Assembly (NCBI RefSeq): GCF_032362555.1
Contig: NC_083536.1
Span: forward strand, 10,788,001-10,852,000
DNA: 64,000 nucleotides
Origin: Amyelois transitella
Lineage: Eukaryota > Arthropoda > Insecta > Lepidoptera > Pyralidae
Reading direction: 5' to 3'
A program made the translations under genes and the position numbers. Of the stretch, positions 39,953-50,708 are shown in pieces. A model generated the notes under the pieces. The model was given only the letters and a program-made list of their open reading frames with translations. It made no database searches and was not told the DNA's origin. The stretch's first letter is position 1. Each line of letters begins with the position of its first letter.

Positions 39953-40199
39953 CTTCATAACAATATTATAGAAGCTAAAATTCTTACAGGTTGTGCAGCT
40001 GGTGAAATTGTTTTTATACCACGCATTCCCCTCATTCCCAACAACTTTCCATTTCAACTTAAGCGTGTTCAGTTTCCAGTGGCTATATGTTTGCGATGAC
40101 AATTAACAAATTGCAAGGTCAAACGCTTGGAGCAGCCGGAGGCGACCTCAGGACGAATTGCTTCTCACACGGACAGCTCTACGTCGCTTTCCGCGGGTC
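39953..40199 (+). pseudogene. Helitron helicase C-terminal fragment
   Basis: Encodes NNIIEAKILTG, VFIPRIPLIPNNFPFQL and KRVQFPVAI and, after a frame change near 40095, the [15 protein letters not shown] and [10 protein letters not shown] motifs: the last helicase blocks of a PIF1-type Rep/helicase. It resembles 58425-58670 of the large Helitron but is a distinct copy. It is joined without spacer to the LINE fragment before it. Confidence 0.85.
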
Positions 40200-40782
40200 A
40201 CCAGCTGTGACAGTTTTTTTGTGATGTCTCCAATGGGCAAGACAGCAAATGTTGTATACAAAGAGATACTTTAACTTTCCATTATTATAATTTCCTTTTT
40301 TTGTCTTTAGAATTTATTTGTTTTTTAACAGCTGCGCCCCCGGGACTTTGCTTTTGTAAGAAAAATAATCTATGTTCTATTCCAGGCATTATTCTTCCCG
40401 TGTAGGTACGTAAGTTTCATCAAAATCCATCCAGTAGAATTTTCGTGATTGAATAGCATCCTCAAACACGCACTCACGTAGGTTCATCAATCATCAATTT
40501 TTTTGCATAATCTATACTAATGTTATAAAGCTGAAGAATTTGTTTGTTTGTTTGAACGCGCTAATCTCAGGAATTACTGGTTCGAATTTAAAAATTCTTT
40601 TTGTGTTTAATAGACCATTTATCGAGGAAGGCTTTAGGCTATTTATTATCACGCTGCAACTATTAAGAACGAAGAAATAATGAAAAATGTGAAAAAAACG
40701 GGGAAAATTATTCCTCCTTGAGGGCTTCAATGATGCACAAAATAACTATTCCACGCGGACAAAGTCGCGGGAACAGCTAGTT
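40200..40782 (+). mobile_element. Right arm of 580-bp inverted repeat (Helitron-type ends)
   Basis: Ends with CGCGGGAACAGCTAG|T (40766-40781), the canonical Helitron 3' terminus with CTAG before a T. One hairpin base is changed relative to the left arm (GGACAAAGTC against GGACGAAGTC). Inverted copy of 39032-39613. Confidence 0.82.
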
Positions 40783-40851
40783 CTCTTTAATTTAAGCACC
40801 TACTGCCGGCTACAACACTTTGTACTTCCCAACTTCACTCGCCACTTCAAT

Positions 40852-41595
40852 ATGACCTCAATTGCCACCATACACGAGCTACAAAAGTCTATTGAGTCCA
40901 ACTTATTGAACAGAATGGCTGATTTTGAGAAGCAACTCCATGCAGCATCAAGGGAGCCAATGACTGTTGCTCGGCTCGCTGAGGACTTTAAGTCTTTTAA
41001 AACCCATGTCTTAGGCATCTTGCAATTGCTTCATGAACAGATGAACGAGCTCACTAAGTCCTTTGACGAAGCAGAAATGCGGCACCGTCGGAAATATCTA
41101 TTGTTTGGCGGCATTCCAGAGTCCGATAATAATGGCAAGGATGATGTGGTGGCCTCTGTTTCTTCTATTATTTCCAACAATCTGGGGATTGACGGAATCA
41201 CCCCATCTTCATTTAAAGCTTGCCACAGGATAGGCCAGAGAAGGGATGGCCGGCCTCGACCAATCTTGGTACGGTTTGCAGAATATTCCCTTAAGTCATC
41301 GATTTGGCGTAAGAAGACTGCACTCAAAGGAACATCTTTTGTGATTTCGGAATTTCTTACACGCAGACGGCAGGCACTCTTCATGGAAGCACGCAAAAGA
41401 TTCGGGATCACCAAGTGTTGGTGTCAGGAAGGCAATATATTTGTTAAACCTCCAAATGGTAGACCTCAATTAATAAGCACTGCTAATGATATTGAGATGT
41501 CCAAAAATTGCCACTACCTATGGAGCGTGCTGATAATAGGTCTGACAAGGCGGGCACTTCGAACAGTGATAAGCAACGGCCTAAAAGGGCGGTGA
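40852..41595 (+). CDS. LINE ORF1 with baculovirus-FP-like domain
   Basis: 247 residues, open throughout. An N-terminal helix (ATIHELQKSIESNLLNRMADF; LHEQMNELTKSFDEAEMRHR) is probably a coiled coil. Next comes an RRM-like segment (KYLLFGGIPESDN, CHRIGQRR, RPILVRFAEYSLKSSIW). The C-terminal part (TSFVISEFLTRRRQALF, RKRFGITKCWCQEGNIFVK) matches the FP-protein-like domain found in many insect LINE ORF1s. It binds LINE RNA and acts as a nucleic-acid chaperone in relatives. No zinc knuckle is present. The last 35 residues look non-homologous and may be readthrough of a former junction. Confidence 0.8.
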   Translation: MTSIATIHELQKSIESNLLNRMADFEKQLHAASREPMTVARLAEDFKSFKTHVLGILQLLHEQMNELTKSFDEAEMRHRRKYLLFGGIPESDNNGKDDVVASVSSIISNNLGIDGITPSSFKACHRIGQRRDGRPRPILVRFAEYSLKSSIWRKKTALKGTSFVISEFLTRRRQALFMEARKRFGITKCWCQEGNIFVKPPNGRPQLISTANDIEMSKNCHYLWSVLIIGLTRRALRTVISNGLKGR

Positions 41596-42147
41596 AAGTA
41601 AAATAGCGTGCTACATAGCTAGGGTCCTAGTGATAGTTGCAGAAGTTCTGTTTTACAGTTTTACATATTTTAAGTACCTTCCTACCGTACCGACCTGAGA
41701 TAGGTACCGACCACTCAGTTGGTGACAGAACAACTGCCAACTAATTTGTGGCATTGACAGTGACAATTCGTTTCGTTTTGTTTTTAGTTTGCTTTCAAAC
41801 GGTGCGTTCCGTCTAATGCAATTTTCTCGGTACCTACGTTCCTGGTTATGTATAAATTTAATGTTTTTTTTTTCTGTATCATACTAAGACACTTAATTTT
41901 TGTTCAAACCTAAGTTTATTTTTTTTTACAATGACAACTTACTTTGTTATTTTTTTATTATACTGTTAAGTTCGTGAATTGAGTTAGTTGCTATGTAAAC
42001 ATTAATTGACTTACTTACGTTGTAAGCCGGCAGGCCATTGCAGATTTGGTGGTAGTGCACTTATTTAGAACTTGTATTCTGTTTTAAAATATTAAGTAGG
42101 TATATCTTATTATATTTTAAGTAGTATATAACTAATATTATTTATTT

Positions 42148-43383
42148 ATGGATGACTCTTTTGAGTCGGCTGGGGAAGATTCTTTTCATGATGCCGTCTC
42201 ACTTGGTGATTTAGTGCGTAAAGACTTGATGCCCGTTAGGAAATATTTTAATGTTTGCCACATCAATGCTCAAAGCGTAGCAGCCCACTACACTGATCTC
42301 CTAGAACTTGGAACGGTTGAACATCTCCAAGCAATTCTGGTTTCAGAGTCTTGGCTGAAGCCTTGCCTGGATTCATTTTTGGTTGCATTACCTGGCTATA
42401 TACTGATAAGAAATGACCGCACTGATAAAGTTGGTGGAGGTGTAGCCATATATTTACGCAGCAATCTTTTTTATAAAATTTTGTTCCAATCTCCCTCTTT
42501 TTACTCAGCATCAGCCGAATACATCTTTATAGAAGTTGAAGTGAGCCACCAGAAAATTGTATTGGGGGTTATGTATTGTCCACCAGGTATAAACTATTTT
42601 TCTTCTCTTGAGACAGTACTTGAGCTTCTGTATACTCTCATTCCCTTGTATTCGGTGATATCAATACTAACCTCTTACTCGACACCTCTTCTTCTTGTAA
42701 ACTTCGTGATATTGTTGACTCCTTCAATCTTTCGGTTCTTCCTTTTAATGCCACTCACGTCAATAAGGACTCCCCTGACACCTGGCTTGACCACATATTT
42801 ACCTCATCACTCGATAATATCATGCTTCATGCTAATATGTGGAAATTTCTTAATTCTCAGGGTATAGATAAAGTACAGAAATCATGTTCAAAATTCCCTT
42901 TCACTTTGAATGAGCTTAACAATAATTTTTCCTCAGTTCCTCTTTTAGATGAAAATATAAAATTAGCTTCGATCTCTTCTATTCTTGCTACGCCTTCTCC
43001 CGACAGTAGGCCATTTGAATTCTCAGCTGTCACTGAAGACGACGTATACAAAATCATTCATTCCATCTCCTCTAATGCCGTTGGTCCAGATCAAATAAGT
43101 CGTGTGATGTTAATTCCAATCCTCTCTTATGTCCTCCCTATCATCACCCATATTATTAATAACAGTTTCTCAGAAAATCGCATTCTTATTTCATGGCTCA
43201 TGGCCTATGTACGTCTCCCAAAAATCCCAGATCCTACTCATCTAAATGACATACGTCCTATCTCGATACTTTCATTCTTATCGAAGGTTCTAGAAGCATC
43301 TGCCTTTAACAAGTTATCAAAACATCTACTTGATAACCACCTTTTGAACAAATATCAATCCCCGGAACTTCATCCGCAATATT
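42148..43383 (+). pseudogene. LINE ORF2: endonuclease and RT start, frameshifted and truncated
   Basis: MDDSFESAG start, endonuclease blocks FNVCHINAQSVAAHY, LVSESWLKPCLDS and KVGGGVAIYLRSN. A frameshift near 42645 precedes the GDIN block and the DTWLDHIF block. From 42822 a second frame runs through NAVGPDQISRVMLIP and DPTHLNDIRPISILSFLSKVLE (first RT motifs). The reading ends in SPELHPQYSL at about 43383, short of the catalytic Asp blocks. Confidence 0.8.
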
Positions 43384-43585
43384 CGTTAATGAACATCTGA
43401 CTTTAAAAAAAAAGCAGTTATTTCGGAAATGCCGTGAGTTCGCTAGACAGAATCAGTATAAGTACGTGTGGATCAAGAATGCAACAGTCCTTCTTCGTGA
43501 GCGGGATGACTCAGCTGCCTTCGCTATCCGATGCGACGATGACCTCGCCAAAATCGTGCCAAAACAGAATGTTCGGATCTCTTAA
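43384..43585 (+). pseudogene. Isolated FP-like C-terminal domain of another LINE ORF1
   Basis: Directly abutting the truncated reverse transcriptase, another frame (43391-43585) reads NEHLTLKKK, LFRKCREFARQNQYKYVWIK and ATVLLRERDDSAAFAI, ending at TAA. This is the C-terminal half of an FP-type ORF1 protein, so ORF1 sequence lies downstream of ORF2 sequence here. It comes from a separate LINE copy or a rearrangement. Confidence 0.8.
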
Positions 43586-44314
43586 GTGCCTATTTGTCAA
43601 TGTGAAAAATATTGTAACCATTATCATGTGTTTATTGTTCCTATTCGTATACGTATTTTCAGTGTATAATCAATGTGAAGTAATTAATTTTTTATTTCTT
43701 AAAGTGCTGCATTTGCTTACATATTATATCCCGCAACCTGTATGTAACGATCTGAGCCTGTTGAGCAATAAATCCATAACTGAGTATGCGAATTTATTAC
43801 ACCATGTGAAACCTATTATACGTTTACCACTACATAACTACTTATATATATACTATCTTGTTTTATTTACATATTATTATTGTATTACTAAATCAGTGAC
43901 AGAGGACTCGAACTTATTTTACTATAATATGAATCCTAGCATACATATATACATACATACCTGTCTCAATATATACTTTTACACTATATATACTTATTAT
44001 ACCATTAACTTAATGACAGAGGAGGATTTTTATCTTTTAAAATCATTATCATTATATATAATAAAACTAAAACTAAGTTGATAAAATGTGTGTGCCGATA
44101 AAACTTAAAAAGGATTCCCGATACGATAAAGGGACTTATATAGTGCAATAGCCCTTTATCCCCCCTCGAACAAGAAAGTTCCCGTTTTAACTTAAAGGGC
44201 GTATTTTTAAAGATATAATAGCTTTTCTAATTCCTTTACTTGAAAATTAAGTGAAGTAGTGGCGCCATCTGTTGTCGAGTAGTTGAACTCTATTCAGAAC
44301 AACGATTATTTGAG
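43586..44314 (+). other. AT-rich spacer with degenerate 120-bp repeats
   Basis: No gene is claimed. One frame stays open to 44081 and encodes Tyr/Leu/Ile-rich segments that look like three degenerate units of about 40 residues (starting at SITEYANLL, SVTEDSNLF, LMTEEDFYL). This may be LINE inter-ORF sequence, given the FP domain just upstream. A short palindromic stretch near 44110-44170 (GATAAAGGG / CCCTTTATC) is also seen. Confidence 0.4.
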
Positions 44315-45430
44315 TTGCGTTTTTGCGTCAAACCATACTTGGATGATACAAAAACTGAAGAAGACGGCTACCCTAAATATAGAAGACGATCACCGAAAAA
44401 TGGTGGCTTCACAGCAAAAATACGAATACAAGGCAAAGACGAACTGGAAATAGATAACCAATGGGTAGTACCATATAACCCACTACTTTCGAAAATGTTC
44501 CAAGCTCACATAAACGTTGAATACTGCAATTCAGTAAAATCTATTAAATACATATTATGTAAGTACGTAAACAAAGGTAGTGATATGGCAGTATTTCAAA
44601 TAGTCCAAAATAGCGAACAAAATAACAGAAATGATGAGATTCTCATGTACCACATGGGAAGATACATCAACAGTAACGAAGCAGCATGGAGGATTTTTAG
44701 TTTTCCCATACATGAACGCGAACCAGCTGTGCAGCATCTAGCAGTACATTTGGAGAATGGACAAAGAGTTTACTTCACAAGAGAGTCGGCTAGAAAAATT
44801 GCAAGCGAACCACCTGAGAACACAACATTAACAGCTTTTTTCCAACTGTGCCAAACGGATTCATTCGCAAAGACATTACTGTATGTTGACGTCCCTATTT
44901 ATTATACGTGGGACAAAACAAGGAAAATTTTTCAACGACGAAAACAAGGAATACCAGAGGAGGGTCATCCAGAAATCATGAAAGCTGACACAATAGGTCG
45001 AGTATACACTGTACATCCAAACAATGCCGAATGTTTCTATCTCCAGATGTTGTTACACGAAATACGGGGACCAACAAGTTTCACAGATCTAAGGATTATT
45101 ATTAACGGCTACCTATGCCAGACGTACAGAGAAGCATGTCAACGCTTAGGATTATTGGAAAACGATAACCACTGGGAATTAACACTACAAGAAGCTACAC
45201 TCACAGCTTCAGCTGAACAACTTTGGGAGTTATTCGCCATAATTCTAACAACATGTAACCCATCAAACCCAAAACGACTATGGGACGCTTTCAAGAGGAG
45301 TATGAGTGATGATATATTGTACCAAATCCGACAAACTAATCCAGAACTGACTATAGAATTCAATGATGACATCTTCAATGAAACACTCATTCGCTTAGAA
45401 GATAAATGTTTAGCAATAAATAAATAAATA
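44315..45430 (+). pseudogene. Helitron Rep/helicase, N-terminal to middle part
   Basis: The 370-codon frame contains DGYPKYRRRSPKNGG, VVPYNPLLSKMFQAHINVEYC, SIKYILCKYVNKGSD and EAAWRIFSFPIHEREPAV: the region next to and including the end of the HUH rolling-circle nuclease and the linker. The CKYVNKGSD block includes the Tyr of the YxxK-type active site family (YVNK). It ends in LEDKCLAIN at the (AAAT)n tail of the inserted LINE. The upstream HUH His motif is missing. Confidence 0.85.
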
Positions 45431-45443
45431 AATAAATAAATAA
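45414..45443. repeat. AAAT microsatellite, LINE tail
   Basis: About six AAAT units. On the minus strand it is the TTTA tail of the FP-LINE. AATAAA at 57190-57195 on the other side suggests the target duplication. Confidence 0.8.
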
Positions 45444-45554
45444 ATTCTTTATTGTCTTGAAAAAATTACATTTTTAGAACCAAGGTTGGGCCTTTCTTTT
45501 AAGTTATATAAACCTGTGTTAGAAAGACCTGCTCTTAAATAATTAACCCATAAC

Positions 45555-45622
45555 GCGTCCTAGTTCCTAACCGAGGCACTAACGTAAAACGGCACGAAGC
45601 GTCCTAGTTCCTAACCGAGGCA
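45555..45622 (+). repeat. piggyBac subterminal 24-bp direct repeat
   Basis: A 24-bp unit (GCGTCCTAGTTCCTAACC then GAGGCA) occurs at 45555-45578 and 45599-45622, 44 bp apart. The first overlaps the terminal repeat (ACGCGTCC). Internal repeats of this kind are transposase-binding candidates in piggyBac elements. Confidence 0.8.
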
Positions 45623-45863
45623 ATAACGCAGTCTGTTGTCTTTGGTATTTTTTTTCAATCATTTAAATATCATTGGTCCGCCCAAAACTTCTGTAACAAC
45701 CAACAGAAAGTCTTTGTCCTTCGTTTTTTATTTTTTAAACCAATGACAATCAACAAAAATTTTGTAAATAAGAACATATTCGTGAGTGAAGTACGCGACA
45801 AGACAAGTGCCTTCCGCCATTACTGTTTTTATTGTGCGGTGTGTAAAATTTATTAGCGGAATT

Positions 45864-48800
45864 ATGTCAAAATCTTTTAGAAGGTAAGTGTTTGTTTAAT
45901 GTATTACATATCAAATTACAGCTTATTAAATAACCTATTTATTAACATTATTTGTTCTGGCCTAAATTTATGATTTCATGTCGAAAAATCGACATCACTT
46001 TTACGAACTGAAATCGAACTACGATCGACAATGTTTTCATTCGTTTTCATATTTATTCTATCAAACTAAGTACCATATAAACTATATAAAGTTTAACGTA
46101 AATTTACTCAGCTCTCTGGGTTTTTAATTAATTCTGTTGAACTAGTTATAATATAAACAATAATTCGTAATTATGTGATTCCGATCGTCCATATTTTTCA
46201 TTGCATGGCATTGACCTTGTAATAATGCGATCGCGATTGAAGTCGTTTAGACAGTACCGTTCGCAAAAAGTTTTGCAAATTTGTTTAATTATTTTTTCTT
46301 TTAAATATTATTTTCACTTTGTTTATTTAATAACATAGTCAAAATTTTTCAGTCAAAAAAGGTCTTATAAGTTTATCGAGTGTGTGTTTAGTGGTAGGCT
46401 TAGGTTTATGTGGCGGAAGTTGTAAATTTTAATTTAGGTTTCTGCACTAAGATTGTTTCGTAATTTTTATAGCAAGCAAAGAGCTATGGCTCGTATCAAT
46501 GAATCCCGATCCCGATCACGTTCACGATCCCGTTCACGGTCTGTGACGCCGGCATCAAGATCGAGGCGGTGCTTGATCGAGCAAATGGTGTCAACGCACC
46601 AGCGGAGGGAACCACACGTAGAGGAGATGCCAAAAATTTGGAAACCGCCCGTTGTGTAAGTATTTACAATAACTACTTAAATATTTATTTTATATTTTAT
46701 GCTACACGTATACCTAAACATATAATTTTACTTATTTCTCAGCGTTGATCAAGCACTATCTGTTCAGCGAACACCAGGTGGTTCAAATTATGTGGACCCC
46801 ACGGCTTTGGTTCCAATCTGCCAAACTCCCCGGGGTAGTGTGCGTCGCCAATTCCCCCTCAAAATAAAACTGGAGCAGTCAATGCTGTAAGTGAATCTTC
46901 TTAATCAAATTTTTAGGCAATAGGTGTAATGAGCAGCCAGAAAAAAACTTGATGAAGTAATTTGATTATAGGTTTTCAGTATATTTGCTTTACTTCCTAC
47001 TACTATTATAAAGGCGAAAGTTTGTATGGATGTATGGATGTTTGTTACTCTTTCACGCAAAAACTACTGAACCGATTACCATGAAATTTGGTATGAAGGT
47101 AGCTGAAGACCCAGAATAACACATAGGCTACTTTTTATCCCAGAGTTCCCGCGGGATTGATAGGGTTTCCATGCGGACGAAGTCGCGGGCGGCCTCTAGT
47201 GAATTATAAATGCGAAAGTTTGGATGTTTTTTATTGCGAAATTTTGGGTGTTTGTTATTTAATTACGCAAAAATTACAAAACGAATATTGGTGAATCTTG
47301 TTTAACTGGTAAGCAAGAAAATCACGAAGGATACTTTTTATCCCAAAATTCTCATGGGAGCGGTGCCTCGGGGTAACAATTGGTAACAACCCAGGCTATA
47401 ATTTACTCATTGAGCCTTTAAACTGAACATGATGTGTCAAGTTTCTTTGTTAAAAGGTGATTGATATATTTTTTTGTTTCATGTAGCACCTCCGCACTAG
47501 AGCGGGTTACGGAAATGGGCATTGACGAAGAAGAAGGGAAGGAATTGTTCGAGCAAAAGTCGACGCACATTATGAAGTGGCTGCAAGATATCCCGGGGAG
47601 TTCAACACAGATGGAACAGCAGCCTGGACCCAGCCAGCCTAATATGCCATCAAAAAGTGGGGTACCACATAACATATACCAAGAAAATGTCGGGAGTGAA
47701 TTTGACTCCGAATTCGATGATGAATTCGAATTGCAGGAAAATTTGCCAATAACAGCTGCGGAGGAGCAAGTGCCGTTATCGGAGGAGATGAGCCGGGCCT
47801 TGGATGACGCAGCCGAAAATTTGCCGGGCATATCGAGTGATTTTTCGTGGCAGGCCGATTATAATACCTTTAGCGGTCATGCTGAGATATTTTCTGGTCC
47901 AACTCCTGGACCTATCCATGACTACGATGGTCCCTATGAAGCTTTTACTAGTATATTTACTAGTGACTTCATGGGGACCATCGTGCGGGAGACCAACCGA
48001 TATGCCCGGCAAACTATCGATGCACGTAGGGAATCAGGGCAATTAACACCTACATCTCGTCTAAGTCGGTGGTCTGACACCAACTTAGACGAGATGTATG
48101 TTTTTATTGCCCTATTCATTTTGATGGGCATCGACATCCGAACGTCACTTCATGAATACTGGCTCACGACTGGGATTCTGCAGCTGCCTTATTTTAGGCA
48201 GCTGATGTCATACAATCGGTACATTTTGCTAAACAAATTTCTTCACTTCATGGACAATTCTGCTCCGCAGAATTTGCCGCAAGGGGAAGGGTATTCACTT
48301 TCAGCTAGAGTAGCGAAACTGGCACCTGTAATAGTCCATTTAAATAAGCAGTTCTCGGCTCTGTACAATTTAAAACAAGATATTGCCATTGACGAGTCTT
48401 TGACCTTATTCAAGGGTCGGTTGTCTTGGATCCAGGCAATAAGGTCAAAGGCTGCGCGCTTTGGCATTAAATCTTTTGAATTGTGCGAGTCGAGAACTGG
48501 TTATCTGTACCAGTTCCGAATATATACCGGCAAAAATCCCGCAGGTAACGATTTCGTCGCGCCTAGTGAATACCTTGCTGGAAAAACAACGCAAGTGGTA
48601 CTTGATTTGTTATCAGGCCTTGAAAATCGAGGGCATCTTGTCACAATGGATAATTTTTATAATTGTCCAGCTTTGACAAGATACCTTAAGAGTTTAGGGT
48701 TTGATAATTTAGGCACTTTGCGTCCGAATCGCAAACATGTACCAGTGGAGATCGCGAAGGCTTCGCAGAACGTGCCAAAGGGGACAATCATCGCTCGCCA

Positions 48801-49437
48801 TTCTGGAGACGTTTCATGTATTGCATGGAAGGACTCCAAAATGGTGAACATGATTTCGTCTTATCACACTGACGAAACTTACGTTGGTCGTAAGGCAGGA
48901 AGGGATCTCGTAAAGCCTGTTGCTGTACGGGATTACAATAATACCATGGGAGGTGTTGATCTTAAAGATCAAAAACTTTCTATGTATTTATTGGAGAGAA
49001 AGAGATGTGTGAAATGGTATGTAAAAATGTTTAAAAGATTACTAAATGCAAGTGTGCTAAATGCATTTGTTATGTTAACCGAATCATTAAAGCGTCGCGG
49101 TTTGCCTTTGTTGTCGCATCGGATGTTCCGCACTCAACTAGCCGAATCTCTCGTGCAGAAACACTGCCAAAGAGCCCCAAGAGATATTCAGGTAGATGAA
49201 ACTGAACATCTGAGGCTTCGCAGAGACTTGCTGCATGTTCCTTTAATGTTTCGGGGAAACGAAAATAGATCGCTTTGCCACATTTGCTTGAGGAATGATA
49301 TTAAAAGAAAAGTTAATTTCAAATGCAAAACTTGCGATGAATTTATGTGCCTAGGAAGTTGTTGGGAGACTTGGCACTCCGCTGAAGAACTTCCTGGTAG
49401 GGTTGTTTTATCTCGCAAGAGTAGGCGCCGAAATTAA
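45864..49437 (+). CDS. piggyBac transposase, four exons by splice-site reading
   Basis: Proposed exons: 45864-45883, 46473-46655, 46743-46886 and 47487-49437, each intron beginning GTAAGT or GTAAGTG-like and ending AG. All joins keep frame and give 765 residues. N-terminus: MSKSFR, then an alternating Arg-Ser tract (about residues 15-30). The acidic region follows (FDSEFDDEFEL), then the transposase core: IDEDxx-type Asp in AIDESLTLFKGRLSW (about 416), Asp in VTMDNFYNC (about 502) and Asp in MGGVDLKDQ (about 605). A C-terminal cysteine-rich finger (CHICLRN, CKTCDEFMC, about 712-740) binds the element end in relatives. The last exon alone is open over 650 codons. Introns are unusual for piggyBac but predicted here by clean sites. 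Confidence 0.88.
46995..47199 (+). mobile_element. Short non-autonomous Helitron in intron 3 of the piggyBac gene
   Basis: Runs from TCCTACTACTATTATAAAGG to a GC hairpin (TGCGGACGAAGTCGCGGGC) and CTCTAG followed by T. It contains the common GGCTACTTTTTATCCC block. A second, more decayed piece with the same kind of sequence follows at 47200-47392. Both lie inside the intron and do not touch the splice sites. Confidence 0.75.
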
Positions 49438-49604
49438 CTTTTGGTTTAATATCATTGAGTGAATGTGATGAATGTTAGCGGGATTTAATGCCATGTTTGC
49501 GATTCGTGGGTAAAGTTAAGACATTCATTCGTTGTTTCTTCTCAGCAGTGCGAAATGCTAGTAGTTGCCAGATAATGTCCATGAAATGAAGGAATTTGTT
49601 TAGC
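49438..49604. other. 3' UTR of piggyBac transposase
   Basis: Untranslated stretch directly after the stop at 49437. No gene. The tandem repeat array starts soon after, near 49605. Confidence 0.5.
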
Positions 49605-50277
49605 AGCGTTACCGCTTCTTCTGCACTGACGCCTTGGAAAGGGCAGTAAACTTAGTTTTGAGTAATTTATTTGACGTCCACCAATGTTGTTAAACCATAC
49701 GTTTTGACAATTATTAAGCGATATATAGTATCCTATAGTAATGAATAAAAATTTTGAATTAGAATTTTTAATTTGAGCAGTTTTTAAGAATAAATAAAAA
49801 GGTTAGCTTTCGTCGTCGACTGTCTATTCTAAGTTTGGATAATTGTGAAGTTGACGTTGTTGAAGAAAATGCTGCAGTGCAGTTTGTTATCGCTTCTTCT
49901 GCACTGACGCCTTGGAAGCGGCAGTAAACTTAGTTTTAAGTAATTTATTTGACGTCAACCAATGTTGTTAAACCATACGTTTTGACAATTATTAAGCGAT
50001 ATATAGTATCCTATAGTAATGAATAAAAATTTTGAATTTGAATTTTAAATTTGAGCAGTTTTTAAGAATAAATAAAAAGGTTAGCTTTCATCGTCGACTG
50101 CCTATTCTAAGTTTGGATAATTGTGAAGTTCACGTTGTTGAAGAAAATGCTGCAGTGCAGTTTGTTATCGCTTCTTCTGCACTGACGCCTTGGAAGCGGC
50201 AGTAAACTTAGTTTTAACTAATTTATTTGACGTCAACCAATGTTGTTAAACCATACGTTTTGACAATTATTAAGTGA
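49605..50277 (+). repeat. 278-bp tandem repeat, about 2.7 copies
   Basis: Markers recur at a constant 278-bp spacing: CGCTTCTTCTGCACTGACGC at 49613, 49891 and 50169; GTTTTGACAATTATTAAG at 49701, 49979 and 50257. The third unit is cut at 50277 by a short Helitron and resumes at about 50709 (GTATACTATAATAATG). Each unit contains the structured module seen also in the CR1-like LINE 3' UTR and an AATAAA signal. Confidence 0.9.
49850..49959 (+). ncRNA. Candidate structured RNA module, copy in tandem repeat
   Basis: GTTGACGT (49850-49857) pairs with ACGTCAAC (49952-49959); CAGTGCAG (49875-49882) pairs with CTGCACTG (49899-49906); CGCTTC (49891-49896) pairs with GAAGCG (49915-49920). Arrangement and order equal those at 32113-32222, with compensating differences. 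The next unit (from 50128) has the same inner stems but one mismatch in the outer stem. The first unit has a damaged third stem. Confidence 0.55.
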
Positions 50278-50708
50278 CTAGCGAGCCGCCCCGGCTTCGC
50301 ACGGATGCACAGCCGATACTAAATATATCTCTATTAGAACTAACTAAAGGACCGCCCGCACAGCGGCTAACTAAGTCTTGCTCACTTCGCAACAGGCCGT
50401 GCAGCAGAAATCGCGGATATTTATAAGATCTACAATTAATTAAAACATTGTATGGTTCTATCTTTTGTAGTTTAGGCAGCGTACGCAAAATAAGTAACTT
50501 TTTGGTTGATTTTTTCAGTTTGTGTCCGAAAAATCCAAATATATTACGGAACCCTATTTTTTTTCCAAAATAAAATATAGTCTATGTTACTCGTGGATAA
50601 TGTAGCTTTCGAATGGTGAAAGAATTTTTAAAATCGGTCCAGTAGTTTTTGAGCCTATTCATTACAACCAAACAAACAAACAAACAAAGTTTTCCTCTTT
50701 ATAATAGA
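50278..50708 (-). mobile_element. Short non-autonomous Helitron, reverse
   Basis: On the plus strand it begins CTAGCGAGCCGCCCCGGCTT, the reverse of a Helitron hairpin/CTAG end, and closes near CCTCTTTATAATAGA. It is inserted in the third tandem unit, whose sequence continues on both sides. The short open frame in it is not a gene. Confidence 0.75.

Larger units (their letters stand above)
40783..43383 (+). mobile_element. LINE with FP-like ORF1 and truncated ORF2
   Basis: Starts right after the Helitron-type CTAG end. An intact ORF1 (40852-41595), a 550-base inter-ORF region with no gene (41596-42147, AT-rich toward its end) and an ORF2 with endonuclease and the beginning of the reverse transcriptase follow. 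It stops abruptly near 43383, before the reverse transcriptase catalytic motifs. Confidence 0.75.

Noticed and set aside
43434..44081. Tyr/Leu-rich 215-codon frame resembling a membrane protein
   Set aside because: No plausible start, AT-driven composition and a position in LINE debris; recorded as degenerate repeats instead.
49438..50277. Satellite DNA
   Set aside because: Only about 2.7 units, confined to the piggyBac 3' region; no evidence here of a longer array.
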